Shown here one piece after another: positions 16,076 to 24,670 of a stretch of 64,000 nucleotides of DNA; the first letter of the stretch is position 1; each line of letters opens with the position of its first letter. Made by a program: the position numbers and the translations under genes. Below the pieces are notes generated by a model, which was given only the letters and a program-made list of their open reading frames with translations, did no database searches and had not been told where the DNA came from. The stretch covers positions 207,169-271,168 of the forward strand of contig NZ_JBIQLE010000001.1 in the NCBI RefSeq assembly GCF_044464525.1. Reading direction: 5' to 3'. This DNA is from Pusillimonas sp044464525 (GTDB taxonomy: Bacteria; Pseudomonadota; Gammaproteobacteria; Burkholderiales; Burkholderiaceae_B).

Positions 16076-17551
16076 ATGAGCAACACAGACATTCTTGATA
16101 TCTGCATCGCCGGCGAATGGCGCCGAGGCAACGGCCCGCAGTATCAAAGCCTGTATCCCGCCACTGGCGAAGTGGTGGGTGTCTTGCACGCGGCCAGCCC
16201 CGAAGACGTCGAAGAGGCGATTCAGGGCGCGCAAAAGGCGTTTGAGCAAAGCGGCTGGCCCCAGCGCAAGCCGCACGAGCGCGCCGCCGTGCTGTATCGC
16301 ATCGCCCAGCTTATTCGCGACGACGCCGAGCGCCTGGCGCAGTTGCAGCGCCTGGACAACGGCAAGCCTATTACCGAGACGCGCGCCCTGGTCGCCAGTG
16401 CCGCAAGCACCTTTCAGTTTTTCGCCTCGGCCTGCGAGACGCTCGAAGAAACCATTACCCCGTCGCGCGGCGATTATCTGACCATGAGCCTTTTCGAGCC
16501 CATGGGCGTCGTGGCCGCGATCACGCCCTGGAACTCTCCTGTTGCCAGTGAAGCCCAGAAGATGGCGCCCGCCCTGGCGGCGGGCAACGCCGTAGTGGTG
16601 AAACCGGCCGAGATCACGCCTTTGCTGGCGCTAGAGCTGGCCCGTATTTGCGATCGCGCCGGCCTGCCCAAGGGCCTGGTCAGCGTCGTGCCGGGCAAAG
16701 GTTCGGTCATCGGCGACCTGATCACCCGCCATCCCCTGGTGCGTCGTGTATCGTTCACCGGCGGCACCTCGGTGGGCCGGCACATCGCGGGCATTGCAGC
16801 CGACAAGTTCATGTCGGTGGCGCTTGAGCTGGGCGGTAAATCGCCCACCATCGTGCTTGAAGACGCCGACATCGACCACGCCGTCAACGGCGTGCTGTAC
16901 GGTATCTTCAGTTCCAGCGGAGAATCGTGCATTGCAGGATCGCGCCTGTTCGTGGCCCGGCCGCTGTACGACAGCTTCATGAAGCGGCTGGTAGAGGGCG
17001 CAGAGCGCTTACGCGTGGGCGATCCGTCTGATGAATCCACCCAAATGGGGCCTTTGATCAGCGAAGGGCACCGCGCCTCGATTGAACGTTATGTTGAAAT
17101 CGGCGTCAAAGAAGGTGGACGAATTCTTACCGGCGGCGAACGCCCGCAAGGCCAGTTGTACGATAAAGGCTATTTTTACCGGCCCACCATCATCGATGGG
17201 CTTACAAATACCGACACCATCTGCCAGGAAGAAATCTTCGGGCCGGTGCTGGTAGCCATGCCTTTCGACAATATTGACGACCTTATTGTCCAGGCCAACG
17301 ACAGCGTCTACGCGCTGGCCGCCGGCATATGGACACGCGACTACAAAGCTGCCTGGCGCCTGGCCAAGGTGCTGAAGGCCGGTAACGTCTGGATCAACAC
17401 TTACAAGCAGTTTTCCATTTCCACGCCTTTCGGAGGCTGGCGCGACAGCGGCCTGGGCCGCGAGAAAGGGCGCGACGGAATACTGCAATACATGGAACAG
17501 AAGGCTGTCTACTGGGGGCTCAACGAGCAGCCTCTTCCGTGGGCCAACTAA
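16076..17551 (+). CDS. NAD(P)-dependent aldehyde dehydrogenase
   Basis: 491 residues, the usual ALDH length. Catalytic Cys285 lies in GESCIAGS and the general-base Glu251 in LELGGKSP; the cofactor motif FTGGTSVG is upstream. The start at 16076 follows an AAAAGGAAAC ribosome site. It oxidises an aldehyde to an acid, probably the product of the ThDP enzyme two genes upstream. The subfamily resembles BetB/HpaE-type enzymes; the substrate is not evident. Confidence 0.94.
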   Translation: MSNTDILDICIAGEWRRGNGPQYQSLYPATGEVVGVLHAASPEDVEEAIQGAQKAFEQSGWPQRKPHERAAVLYRIAQLIRDDAERLAQLQRLDNGKPITETRALVASAASTFQFFASACETLEETITPSRGDYLTMSLFEPMGVVAAITPWNSPVASEAQKMAPALAAGNAVVVKPAEITPLLALELARICDRAGLPKGLVSVVPGKGSVIGDLITRHPLVRRVSFTGGTSVGRHIAGIAADKFMSVALELGGKSPTIVLEDADIDHAVNGVLYGIFSSSGESCIAGSRLFVARPLYDSFMKRLVEGAERLRVGDPSDESTQMGPLISEGHRASIERYVEIGVKEGGRILTGGERPQGQLYDKGYFYRPTIIDGLTNTDTICQEEIFGPVLVAMPFDNIDDLIVQANDSVYALAAGIWTRDYKAAWRLAKVLKAGNVWINTYKQFSISTPFGGWRDSGLGREKGRDGILQYMEQKAVYWGLNEQPLPWAN

Positions 17552-17560
17552 GGAGCAATC

Positions 17561-18520
17561 ATGGACATCATGGGTATAGACGAAATCACCTACGGCGCCG
17601 ATGACTTCGACACGTGCAAGCGGTTCTTTGATGACTGGGGGCTCGAGCTTGTTTCCGAGCGGCCCGACAAGCTCGTGTTCTCGACGCTAAACGGTTGCCT
17701 GATCAATCTGGTCAAGACCGATGCGCGCGATTATCCGCCCGCCATCGAAGAAGGCCCAACCCTGCGCGAGGTGGTGTGGGGCGTGTCCGACGACGACGTG
17801 CTCAAGCGCATCGCCCAGCGCGTGGCCGACGTGCCGGGCTACCAGAATACCGGCGAGCGCGTGTCGTGCATCGATCCCAGCGGCATGCTGCTAGGGTTCC
17901 AGGTCAATCGCAAAAAAGAGATCACCATCGATTGTGGTCAGATGAATACCTGGAACGAAAAACCCCGCCGCAACGCGCGCAGCCCCATCTACGAACGGGC
18001 TCACCCCATCGAAGTGGGCCATGTAGTGTTCTTCGTGAAGAACCTGCAAGAGATGGAAGACTTCTACGTGCAGAAGCTTGGCTTTGCGCCTTCCGACCGC
18101 TATCCGGGCCGGGGTGTCTTCCTGCGCTGCGACGAAGATGGCGGCCACCACGACCTGTTCCTGCTGCAAACCCCCGATAAAAAAGTGGGCTTGAATCACG
18201 TGGCTTTCGCAGTACGCGACATTCACGAAGTATTCGGCGGCGGCCTGCACATCGACCGCTGCGGCTGGAAAACCCAGCTTGGTCCGGGCCGGCATCCGAT
18301 ATCCTCGGCTTACTTCTGGTATTTTCAGAATCCGGCCGGGGGCCTGATCGAATACTATGCCGACGAAGACCAGCTCGACAAAGACTGGGTGCCACGCGAG
18401 TTCGAACCGGGGCCTACCCGTTTTGCCGAGTGGGCGGTAGACGGAGGCCTGGACGGCGACACGCGCCGCCAGAAGAACGTGCAAGGCCCCGACGGCCAGT
18501 TTCTGACCGACAGGAAATAA
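17561..18520 (+). CDS. VOC-family extradiol-type dioxygenase
   Basis: 319 residues with two vicinal-oxygen-chelate modules, of which the C-terminal one keeps the metal triad H154 (VGHVVFF), H213 (LNHVAFAV) and E264 (LIEYYAD). This is the arrangement of type I extradiol dioxygenases such as 2,3-dihydroxybiphenyl 1,2-dioxygenase. It would cleave a catechol-like intermediate made by the hydroxylases in this cluster. The N-terminal module is degenerate, as in known enzymes. It follows the ALDH gene by nine bases and ends the operon. Confidence 0.87.
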   Translation: MDIMGIDEITYGADDFDTCKRFFDDWGLELVSERPDKLVFSTLNGCLINLVKTDARDYPPAIEEGPTLREVVWGVSDDDVLKRIAQRVADVPGYQNTGERVSCIDPSGMLLGFQVNRKKEITIDCGQMNTWNEKPRRNARSPIYERAHPIEVGHVVFFVKNLQEMEDFYVQKLGFAPSDRYPGRGVFLRCDEDGGHHDLFLLQTPDKKVGLNHVAFAVRDIHEVFGGGLHIDRCGWKTQLGPGRHPISSAYFWYFQNPAGGLIEYYADEDQLDKDWVPREFEPGPTRFAEWAVDGGLDGDTRRQKNVQGPDGQFLTDRK

Positions 18521-18566
18521 GGCCGACGCAGCGCCAGCAGCGCCGTTCATTAAGGCACGCACCAGA

Positions 18567-18602
18567 CGCCCCTGCTCGCCGATTATGGCGCAGGAGCGTT
18601 TT
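18567..18602 (+). terminator. Probable terminator of the catabolic operon
   Basis: An imperfect GC-rich hairpin with CGCC...GGCG at the top and CCTG...CAGG below it, closing on GCG and followed by TTTT at 18599-18602. It lies 47 bases after the VOC gene and before the convergent hipA remnant. Confidence 0.5.
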
Positions 18603-18637
18603 GACGTGTCCTGCATATAAAACCAAAAAGATTTTTG

Positions 18638-19054
18638 TTATGCGCTCATGATGGGCAGCGTTTGAAGGTGCTTGTCGATGGCCAACCTCACGTCCTTATC
18701 CATGGGCAGGTGGTTTTTTTCACCTGCCCAGCGTTGCATGAACAGCGCAACGGTTTCCTGAGTGGTGTCCATGACCAGCTTGCGCGGCAAGGCGGCCTTG
18801 GCCAGATACTTACGCAAATGCCCTTCCGGCAGCAGGTTGGAAAAGAAGGGCATGAGCTTGATGCGATAAGGCTTGAAGTCCGTGAGCAATTGGCCCAAGG
18901 TATCCTTGAAGCTCAGGCTCAGGGTCGGTCTGTCCGGGGCATTGATATAGGCTTCGTTGAACGCGAATAGCGAGCGTTCACCGCCGACGTGAGTAAGGGT
19001 GCCGATGGCCTCGTCGTAGAGCCGGACGGTCAGGGTGGAAACGTCGTCTGCCAT
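18638..19054 (-). pseudogene. hipA: HipA toxin remnant lacking the kinase core
   Basis: 138 residues against about 420 for HipA. Residues 1-85 match the HipA N-subdomain (TVRLYDEAIGTL, FSNLLPEGHLRKYLA), and residues about 90-138 resemble the C-terminal end (ETVALFMQRWAGEKNHLP...AIDKHL). The ATP-binding loop, catalytic and Mg-binding residues between them are absent. The join is in frame, with no stop or frameshift, so a short protein may still be made, but it cannot phosphorylate its target. It overlaps the hipB stop by one base (TAATG), as in intact hipBA operons. Confidence 0.75.
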
Positions 19055-19362
19055 TACGCGTCGTCCTCATCCAGCGTGTAGGCGGGTTTGGCGTCAGAGG
19101 GCGGTGGCGTGGTGCGGGCGGCTTGCCGCGCGATCGACTGGATGGCGGGCATGGCTTTGCGTGGCACAAGCGCTACTTCCAAGTCCAAGGCGTTGGCCAT
19201 GGCGATCAAACTAGAAAGTCGCAGATCCACCTGATTGCCTTCGATCTTGGAAATGTGCGATTGCGGCACGCCAGCCAATTTACTGAGTTCGCGTTGACTC
19301 AGATTTTTAGCGGTGCGTGCGTCGCGCAGACGCTCAGCGAAGGATTCCAGACTATAGCTCAT
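19054..19362 (-). CDS. hipB: HipB-like XRE-family antitoxin/repressor
   Basis: 102 residues with an N-terminal Cro/CI helix-turn-helix (about residues 8-62, 'LSQRELSKLAGVPQSHISKI') and a polar C-terminal tail. Intact HipB proteins bind HipA and repress their own operon by DNA looping between paired palindromes, which are visible just upstream. The gene appears complete though its toxin partner is reduced. Remaining function may be autoregulation or protection against other HipA kinases; this is inference. Confidence 0.87.
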   Translation of the reverse strand: MSYSLESFAERLRDARTAKNLSQRELSKLAGVPQSHISKIEGNQVDLRLSSLIAMANALDLEVALVPRKAMPAIQSIARQAARTTPPPSDAKPAYTLDEDDA

Positions 19363-19366
19363 AGTT

Positions 19367-19415
19367 GATATATTAAACTATATCGAAAGTAATTTTCAAT
19401 ATATAAAGCTATATC
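19367..19415 (-). promoter_or_regulatory. Paired HipB-type operators
   Basis: Two related sites lie just upstream of hipB: a perfect palindrome GATATA-N6-TATATC (19367-19384) and a second copy ending TATATC (19400-19415). Their ends are 31 bases apart, about three helical turns, as expected for cooperative binding. AT-rich sequence through about 19500 continues without a gene. Confidence 0.6.
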
Positions 19416-19574
19416 AAATAAGCTGTCTTCTTGTTTTCCGATCTAGTTTTATACATCACAATAACTATTTATATATAAATATAGATCAATTTACGTTCCA
19501 GCTCGTGCGAGCGCCGACTTCACTACCACTTACTACCCCCTAGAAGCCAGTACGACCATTAATTGGTAGGGCTC

Positions 19575-20228
19575 TCAGGCGCCAATGTTGCTCTGCCTGG
19601 CCGTCAAGCGCTCCAGCGCATGATCGACAAGGGCCGCCCACCCGCCCGGCGCAATGTCGTCGTATCCGCCGTGTCCTCCTGTGGCACTGGAAATCACGAA
19701 GTCGGGCTCCAGCGTCCGCAGCGTTTCCAGGCTCTTCACATAGGCATCAAGATCGCTGTTGCTGAGGAAAGCCGCCTCAAGCACTCTGTTCCCGCTGAAC
19801 CACAAGGTATCCCCGGTGAACAGATAACGCCTGCCATGAGGCGAACGCACGTAGAAGCAGGTGCTTCCGGGGCTGTGTCCGGGAGTCGGGATGACCTCGA
19901 TGTTGCCCAGGTGCGTTTCGCGCCGCTCGAAAAGAATGGTCGGACGGCGGAACCTTGAGAATTCCTCCAGTTCGCGGACATGCCCGCCCAGTTCTGCGCC
20001 GAAGCGCTGCGCCACGGTGTTCAGACTGTCGCCCAATTCGTCGCGATGGCTGAGGTACTGGCGGGCCACGCCCCCAAGCGCAGCCATGCGTTCGATTTCA
20101 TCGATGTGGCTCGTGTTGTAGAACAAGACATTGCCATCATCGCGCAGCAGCAGATAAGCATGGGTATAGAGGCCTTTGGCGGGGTTTTCGACTTCGGTTT
20201 CCCAGATGTCCGGCTGTATCTGTTTCAT
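19575..20228 (-). CDS. Metallo-beta-lactamase-fold hydrolase
   Basis: 217 residues. GHSPGST is the third MBL metal motif, GDTLW the fourth, and GGHGG at the C-terminal end may be the last histidine. The usual HxHxDH is degenerate: the aligned stretch reads LSHRDELGD, so the first metal site is altered or missing. The start at 20228 is set by a near-perfect AGGAGG site. It is divergent from a LysR gene, its likely regulator. Substrate unknown; quorum-lactone, glyoxalase II-like and organophosphate roles are all possible for the fold. Confidence 0.82.
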   Translation of the reverse strand: MKQIQPDIWETEVENPAKGLYTHAYLLLRDDGNVLFYNTSHIDEIERMAALGGVARQYLSHRDELGDSLNTVAQRFGAELGGHVRELEEFSRFRRPTILFERRETHLGNIEVIPTPGHSPGSTCFYVRSPHGRRYLFTGDTLWFSGNRVLEAAFLSNSDLDAYVKSLETLRTLEPDFVISSATGGHGGYDDIAPGGWAALVDHALERLTARQSNIGA

Positions 20229-20338
20229 CGTAATCCTCCTGTGCAGGTTGGTGACCGGTATGACCATCACAGTATGGCGCCTCCTGAAGGTGCGAAAAAG
20301 TGCTATAAATTTGTCATGAATGATCTAAGATTTAGAAC

Positions 20339-21253
20339 ATGCTGGATGGACTGACGCTGGACCAGATGCGCGTATTCGTGGCTGTCGCGGAAGCAGGCAG
20401 TTTCCGCGCTGCGGCCAAACGGCTAATGCGCGTGCAGTCGGCGGTCAGCCATGCGATCGGCAACCTCGAGTCCCAGCTCGAAGTCCAGCTCTTTGACCGT
20501 TCCGGACAGCGCCCTCGGCTCAGCCCCGCCGGTGCCACACTGCTCGCCGATATCCGCGTACTGCTGCTGAAAGCCGACGCCGTGCGGGCGCGGGCACGCG
20601 GGCTAGGGCAGGGGGTCGAGCTGGAAATCGTGCTGGCGGTCGATCCGCAATTCCCGCTGCCGGTGGCCGGAAAAGCCCTGCATGCGCTATGCGACAGCTA
20701 TCCCACCGTGGCCTTCCGCATCCTCTCCACGCCGCTGGGCTCTTCTTTCGATGCTTTGCTGGACGGGCACTGCGATCTGGCGATTACCGGTATCGACTTG
20801 GCGCATCCCGCAATAGAGCTGGAGTCGCTGATGACGGTGCGCCGCGTGGCGGTGGCGGCGGCGCACCATCCGCTTGCCGTCCTGGGCAAACGTCGGATCG
20901 ATACTTCGACGCTCGCCGACCACATCCAGATCGTGGGGGAAGACTTGTCGGCGCGCACAAGCGGCCGCGACTTCGGCGTGGTCTCGCCAGCCAGGTGGAG
21001 GGTTGCCGACAACATGACCAAGCACGCGCTGATCAGGGCTGGCATAGGGTGGGGCAGCCTGCCGCTGTGGCTGATAGAACGCGAACTGCGTGAAGAGACG
21101 CTCGTGCGGTTGCCCGTTGCGGCTTTCGGCGAGGCCGGCGAGACTACGCTCCAGACCTATCTGGCCCGCCGGGCCGACCGACCGCTTGGCCCGGCGGCTT
21201 GCGCATTCCGGGATGCCCTTTTCGCAAATCTCGCTGACACCTCGTACTCCTGA
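20339..21253 (+). CDS. LysR family transcriptional regulator
   Basis: 304 residues: an N-terminal winged helix-turn-helix (about 6-65, 'FRAAAKRLMRVQSAVSHAI') and a substrate-binding domain. LysR proteins usually act on a divergent neighbour through the shared intergenic region, here 110 bases to the MBL-fold gene. An AT-rich dyad with TAAAT and ATTTA ends lies at about 20304-20332. Confidence 0.92.
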   Translation: MLDGLTLDQMRVFVAVAEAGSFRAAAKRLMRVQSAVSHAIGNLESQLEVQLFDRSGQRPRLSPAGATLLADIRVLLLKADAVRARARGLGQGVELEIVLAVDPQFPLPVAGKALHALCDSYPTVAFRILSTPLGSSFDALLDGHCDLAITGIDLAHPAIELESLMTVRRVAVAAAHHPLAVLGKRRIDTSTLADHIQIVGEDLSARTSGRDFGVVSPARWRVADNMTKHALIRAGIGWGSLPLWLIERELREETLVRLPVAAFGEAGETTLQTYLARRADRPLGPAACAFRDALFANLADTSYS

Positions 21254-21389
21254 CAGAAGGTAAATGACTCGAAGGGCGGCCCTGACACCTTGCCTTATCG
21301 CCTCGCTACTGTCTCGTATTGTGGGGGGCGTTTCGCTTCTGGTTCTTCTTTAAATTGGAACGCCACAAGCTTTATCGGCAAAGCCGTTA

Positions 21390-22850
21390 TCAGTGAAGTT
21401 TTTCACGCAGGCTGCGCCGTTTTGCTGCGGCAACTTCACGCTCTTGCTGTTTTTGCGCCTCGGCGGCGGGGTCTGGCGCGGGGGCTGCAGCAGCCAGGCT
21501 TCGTGGTGAAAAAAGCCCGTGTACATATTTAGACACCACCTTTTTGTCAGGAGAGCGACACATCTGCGGCCGGTCCGAAAAATACAGGCATTCCGGATAC
21601 CCTTGGACAAAGGTGACCCTGAATTTCCCTGTCTGGACTCCGCTTAGGCCTCCATAGCGGTAATTGGCGGACACTTCACGCGGGCGGCCCAGGTCGTCTC
21701 TGCTCGCGATTTGCGGTCCGGCAATGCTTTTAAGTACGTATTTGTTTACCTGCCAGGATCTGGCTTCCCCTTTTATCAGCTCTTCAAGTAGCGATACGAA
21801 ATCCGGGTCTTCATATTTGGATCCTGGTGCAGGAATGGGTATGGCCGGCGTCAGAGTTCCATCCCCCCGTATGCCAAACGGTTGGTTCAGGGCATAAAGC
21901 CTAAGGTTTTCCTGAAACCGCATCAGCCCCGGGCCATCGCATCCATTGCGCTGAACCAATGTCGTCATGTCTTGCGCACGCGCCGCAATGGCCTCGGCCA
22001 TTTTCTTGACGTTGGGCATGATGGGGCCGCGGTAACCGAGGCCTGAGCCTTTGAGCGCGGCAAATACATTTTTATAGGTATCACGCAAGAACCTGTCATC
22101 AAGCTTTTGCTTTGCCTCCCACAATTTCGGGTCTGCGTAGTATCCGTTGGGTACGTCCTTCCATTGGGTGCAGTAGGGCGCACTTTCCGAGAAGGCGCCA
22201 TTACGATAATAGGTGGTGGTGACCCCTTTTTCGACGCACTCCAGATTGGTCATCTCGACGAAGTTCGCTGGCCGCGTCTTGGGATCTGCCCCGCATTGCT
22301 CTGCATAGGCAAATAAATACGAGCCGAACAGATCGTTGAAGCTCGGATCGTCGGCAGGCGTCCGTATGGCAGCAAAGTTACCTTGCATCATCGATATCAT
22401 GAAGGTTTCGTAATCCAGCCCTTTCGCATCCAACAGTGCTTGAGGTTCCGGAGTCGCCCTCGCAGTATTCAACATACTGAACGGGTCGCAATATTCAGTG
22501 CCGAACTGTGGGTTGAAGACCCGTATCGAACCGTCTGCGAGCAGATCACCCCCAAAAGCGACTCCTTGTTTGTCTTGTCCCGGGCTATAGAGGCTGACGT
22601 GCATGTCATCCCTTCGAGCGGACACTTTTACGGCAAGGCTCTTGGTTGGCGACTTTATTGACGATGCTGGTGCATAGGTAAAGCTGCCTTCTGTGCCTTT
22701 GATATCGAGGGTAAACGCGACTGCACCGGCCGGACACGTCGTTTGGCCCCTCCAGGCGCCGTCAACGTCCAGGGTCTGGGCGAATACAGGAAAACAGAGA
22801 TGTCCCGCGCCCAGCACTGCAAGCCGACGAAACCACACACGCTTGTTCAT
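21390..22850 (-). CDS. Unrecognised secreted protein
   Basis: 486 residues. An N-terminal signal peptide (positively charged start, hydrophobic stretch, cleavage near VFAQ at residue 25) directs export. About ten cysteines are spread through the mature part, suggesting disulfide bonds. Residues about 28-120 resemble a small beta-rich lipocalin-like or DUF-type region (GAWRGQTTCPAG); the C-terminal 40 residues are a Pro/Ala/Gln-rich, basic tail. I do not recognise a family. It is monocistronic; the porin gene upstream has its own terminator. Confidence 0.72.
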   Translation of the reverse strand: MNKRVWFRRLAVLGAGHLCFPVFAQTLDVDGAWRGQTTCPAGAVAFTLDIKGTEGSFTYAPASSIKSPTKSLAVKVSARRDDMHVSLYSPGQDKQGVAFGGDLLADGSIRVFNPQFGTEYCDPFSMLNTARATPEPQALLDAKGLDYETFMISMMQGNFAAIRTPADDPSFNDLFGSYLFAYAEQCGADPKTRPANFVEMTNLECVEKGVTTTYYRNGAFSESAPYCTQWKDVPNGYYADPKLWEAKQKLDDRFLRDTYKNVFAALKGSGLGYRGPIMPNVKKMAEAIAARAQDMTTLVQRNGCDGPGLMRFQENLRLYALNQPFGIRGDGTLTPAIPIPAPGSKYEDPDFVSLLEELIKGEARSWQVNKYVLKSIAGPQIASRDDLGRPREVSANYRYGGLSGVQTGKFRVTFVQGYPECLYFSDRPQMCRSPDKKVVSKYVHGLFSPRSLAAAAPAPDPAAEAQKQQEREVAAAKRRSLREKLH

Positions 22851-22903
22851 TTCGTTCCCCTCGTATGAGCAAATCCCTTTTGGCCGATTCTAAGCGTGGA
22901 ACG

Positions 22904-22938
22904 AAAAAAAGTCGGGTAGCCAAATGGCCCACCCGACT
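22904..22938 (-). terminator. Rho-independent terminator of the porin gene
   Basis: On the minus strand an 8-base stem (AGTCGGGT / ACCCGACT) extended by GGCC-type pairs around a small loop is followed by seven T residues. It lies about 140 bases beyond the porin stop, at the foot of the next minus-strand gene's upstream region. Confidence 0.85.
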
Positions 22939-22941
22939 CAA

Positions 22942-23001
22942 AAATCAAATCAAATCAAATCTACGGATTACTACAGGTACTGCAGATACTGCTGGTACTG
23001 C
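22942..23001. repeat. Short tandem repeats after the porin gene
   Basis: Four copies of AAATC (22942-22961) and three copies of TACTGC at nine-base spacing (22978-23001) lie between the porin gene and its terminator. No coding function seen. Confidence 0.8.
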
Positions 23002-23018
23002 AAATCTGCCGGTTTGCC

Positions 23019-23048
23019 GGCTGAAGCGTTGCGAGCAACGTTTCAGCC
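23019..23048. other. Hairpin in the porin 3' region
   Basis: Arms GGCTGAAGCGTTGC and GCAACGTTTCAGCC pair with one mismatch (a G-T pair in one strand's transcript) around a two-base loop. There is no T-run, so it may stabilise porin mRNA or work with the terminator at 22904-22938. Confidence 0.6.
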
Positions 23049-23075
23049 GACTTGCGGCAATGCTTCTAAACTAGA

Positions 23076-24212
23076 TTAGAAGTTGTGACGCAGACCGGCC
23101 ATGACGGCGGTCGAGTTGCCACCGGGCTGGGTACGCAGTCCAGCGGTACCGCCAGCAGCGGAAAGGTCGGAGAGACCGCGGTTTTTCATGTAGGCAGCCG
23201 AGGCGTAGACCGAGGTGCGCTTGGAGAGCGAGTAGGTGGCACGTGCTACGTAGTACCAAGCCTTGGAGCTCTCGGAAGCGTCCTTGTAGCGGAGGTAGTT
23301 AACGGCGCCGTCGAGCTTGACAGCGGGGCTAACTTGATAGGAAGCGTTGAGCGTCCAGAGATCGCTACGATCGCCCAGGGCGGAGCCAGCATTGTTGAGG
23401 ATGCCGCCTTCGTTCTTGCGGTTCAGGTAGATGAGGCCGACTTTGGCATCACCAAACTTGACGTAGCCGTTAACGTTCCAGCGCTTGTCTTTGTCGTCGC
23501 GGTTAGTAAGACCGCCACCGCCCCACGATGTATCACCACCGTTGATGACATCATAACCACCGGCAACGCCCCAGTTGGCAGCGTCGTAACCCAGCATTGC
23601 GGACCATGCTCCGCAGGCGGTGCTGTCGGTGTAGTCGACACCACAACCACGGGCAGCAGGGCCGCCGGTGCCGACGGTGTCACGGCCGCGAGCCCAGGCT
23701 GCGCCGACCTTGAAGCCGCTGAAGTTGCCCATGTAGGTGATGGCGTTGTCCATGCGGGCATTGGGAATGTAGCTGTCAATGGTGCCCATTCCGTAGGCGT
23801 TGGGGCCCAACAGATCGGCGCCCAGCATGCTGCGCATCAACATGTTGTATTGACGACCGAAGGCGACTTGACCCCAGTCGCCGGCCAGGCCGACGTAGGC
23901 CTGACGACCGAACAGGCGTCCGCCTTGGCCGGAGGTACCGGTGCCGGTGTTGAAGCCGGACTCAAGCGTGAAGACTGCCTTCAGGCCGTTACCCAGGTCT
24001 TCGCTGCCGCGCAGACCCCAGTGCGAGGGCCAGGATTGGGTCAGGTTGGTGAAGTGGAAGGAGCTGTGCTTTTCGGCGCCATCCCAAATGCCGCTGACGT
24101 ATTCAACGGCGGTGTCGACGGTACCGTACAGCGTAACGCTGGTCGAGCTTTGCGCCGAGGCCATCATCGGGAATGCCAGGGCTACGCCCAGTGCAAGTGC
24201 TTTTAACTTCAT
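23076..24212 (-). CDS. General porin (Gram-negative porin family)
   Basis: 378 residues: signal peptide MKLKALALGVALAFPMMASA, first strand SSTSVTLYGTVDTA, repeated beta-strand patterns, and a C-terminal phenylalanine (GLRHNF) needed for outer-membrane insertion. This is the OmpC-like trimeric porin of Burkholderiales, moving small solutes. ATG 24212 follows GGAGAAAAACC; a longer upstream frame lacks the signal peptide at its start. It has a long AT-rich leader upstream and a terminator downstream. Confidence 0.95.
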   Translation of the reverse strand: MKLKALALGVALAFPMMASAQSSTSVTLYGTVDTAVEYVSGIWDGAEKHSSFHFTNLTQSWPSHWGLRGSEDLGNGLKAVFTLESGFNTGTGTSGQGGRLFGRQAYVGLAGDWGQVAFGRQYNMLMRSMLGADLLGPNAYGMGTIDSYIPNARMDNAITYMGNFSGFKVGAAWARGRDTVGTGGPAARGCGVDYTDSTACGAWSAMLGYDAANWGVAGGYDVINGGDTSWGGGGLTNRDDKDKRWNVNGYVKFGDAKVGLIYLNRKNEGGILNNAGSALGDRSDLWTLNASYQVSPAVKLDGAVNYLRYKDASESSKAWYYVARATYSLSKRTSVYASAAYMKNRGLSDLSAAGGTAGLRTQPGGNSTAVMAGLRHNF

Positions 24213-24670
24213 TGGTTTTTCTCCAACGTTGATGAAAATAAAGCTTTTTAATCCGTTTGAAACAATGCGAACAAAAAGCATGTATCTACCGGTGCTAAAA
24301 CGCTTCGATGTGTAAAAATTACAAGCCACATTGATACGCGCAGTGAAGCAAAAACATACTGCTGGAAAAACTACTTAATTGATCCCCGTACTGCTGCTTT
24401 GTGCTGCTTGTTATCAGTGTGTTCGAATAATGGTTGAATTCTGTATTCAACTTTTATTGGAATTGAGTTTATATACCGGCTTTTTAAGCGACGATAAGGG
24501 TTAACCCTTTTTGGGCCTTATACGAGGTAAAAAACCACTAAACGTTGTTTATAAGAGACGAAAACGACGGCAGAACTGTTGTTTATATGTGAATTTCTGT
24601 GGCGGCGCTACAACGTTTCACCACAAACATACTCACTACATTTTCTTGTAATAAACAGTGGGCACGGTTG
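24213..24670. other. 458 bp gene-free region upstream of the porin
   Basis: AT-rich compared with its flanks. It must hold the porin promoter and probably a long 5' leader on the minus strand, but no hexamer pair stands out. The end near 24670 is the 3' region of dsbB. I see no gene, RNA gene or repeat. Confidence 0.5.

Noticed and set aside
22942..23001. CRISPR-like repeats
   Set aside because: Units of 5 and 9 bases without spacers of constant length; not an array.
23085..24206. 373-codon plus-strand frame opposite the porin
   Set aside because: Gly/Ala/Val-rich shadow of the porin codons.
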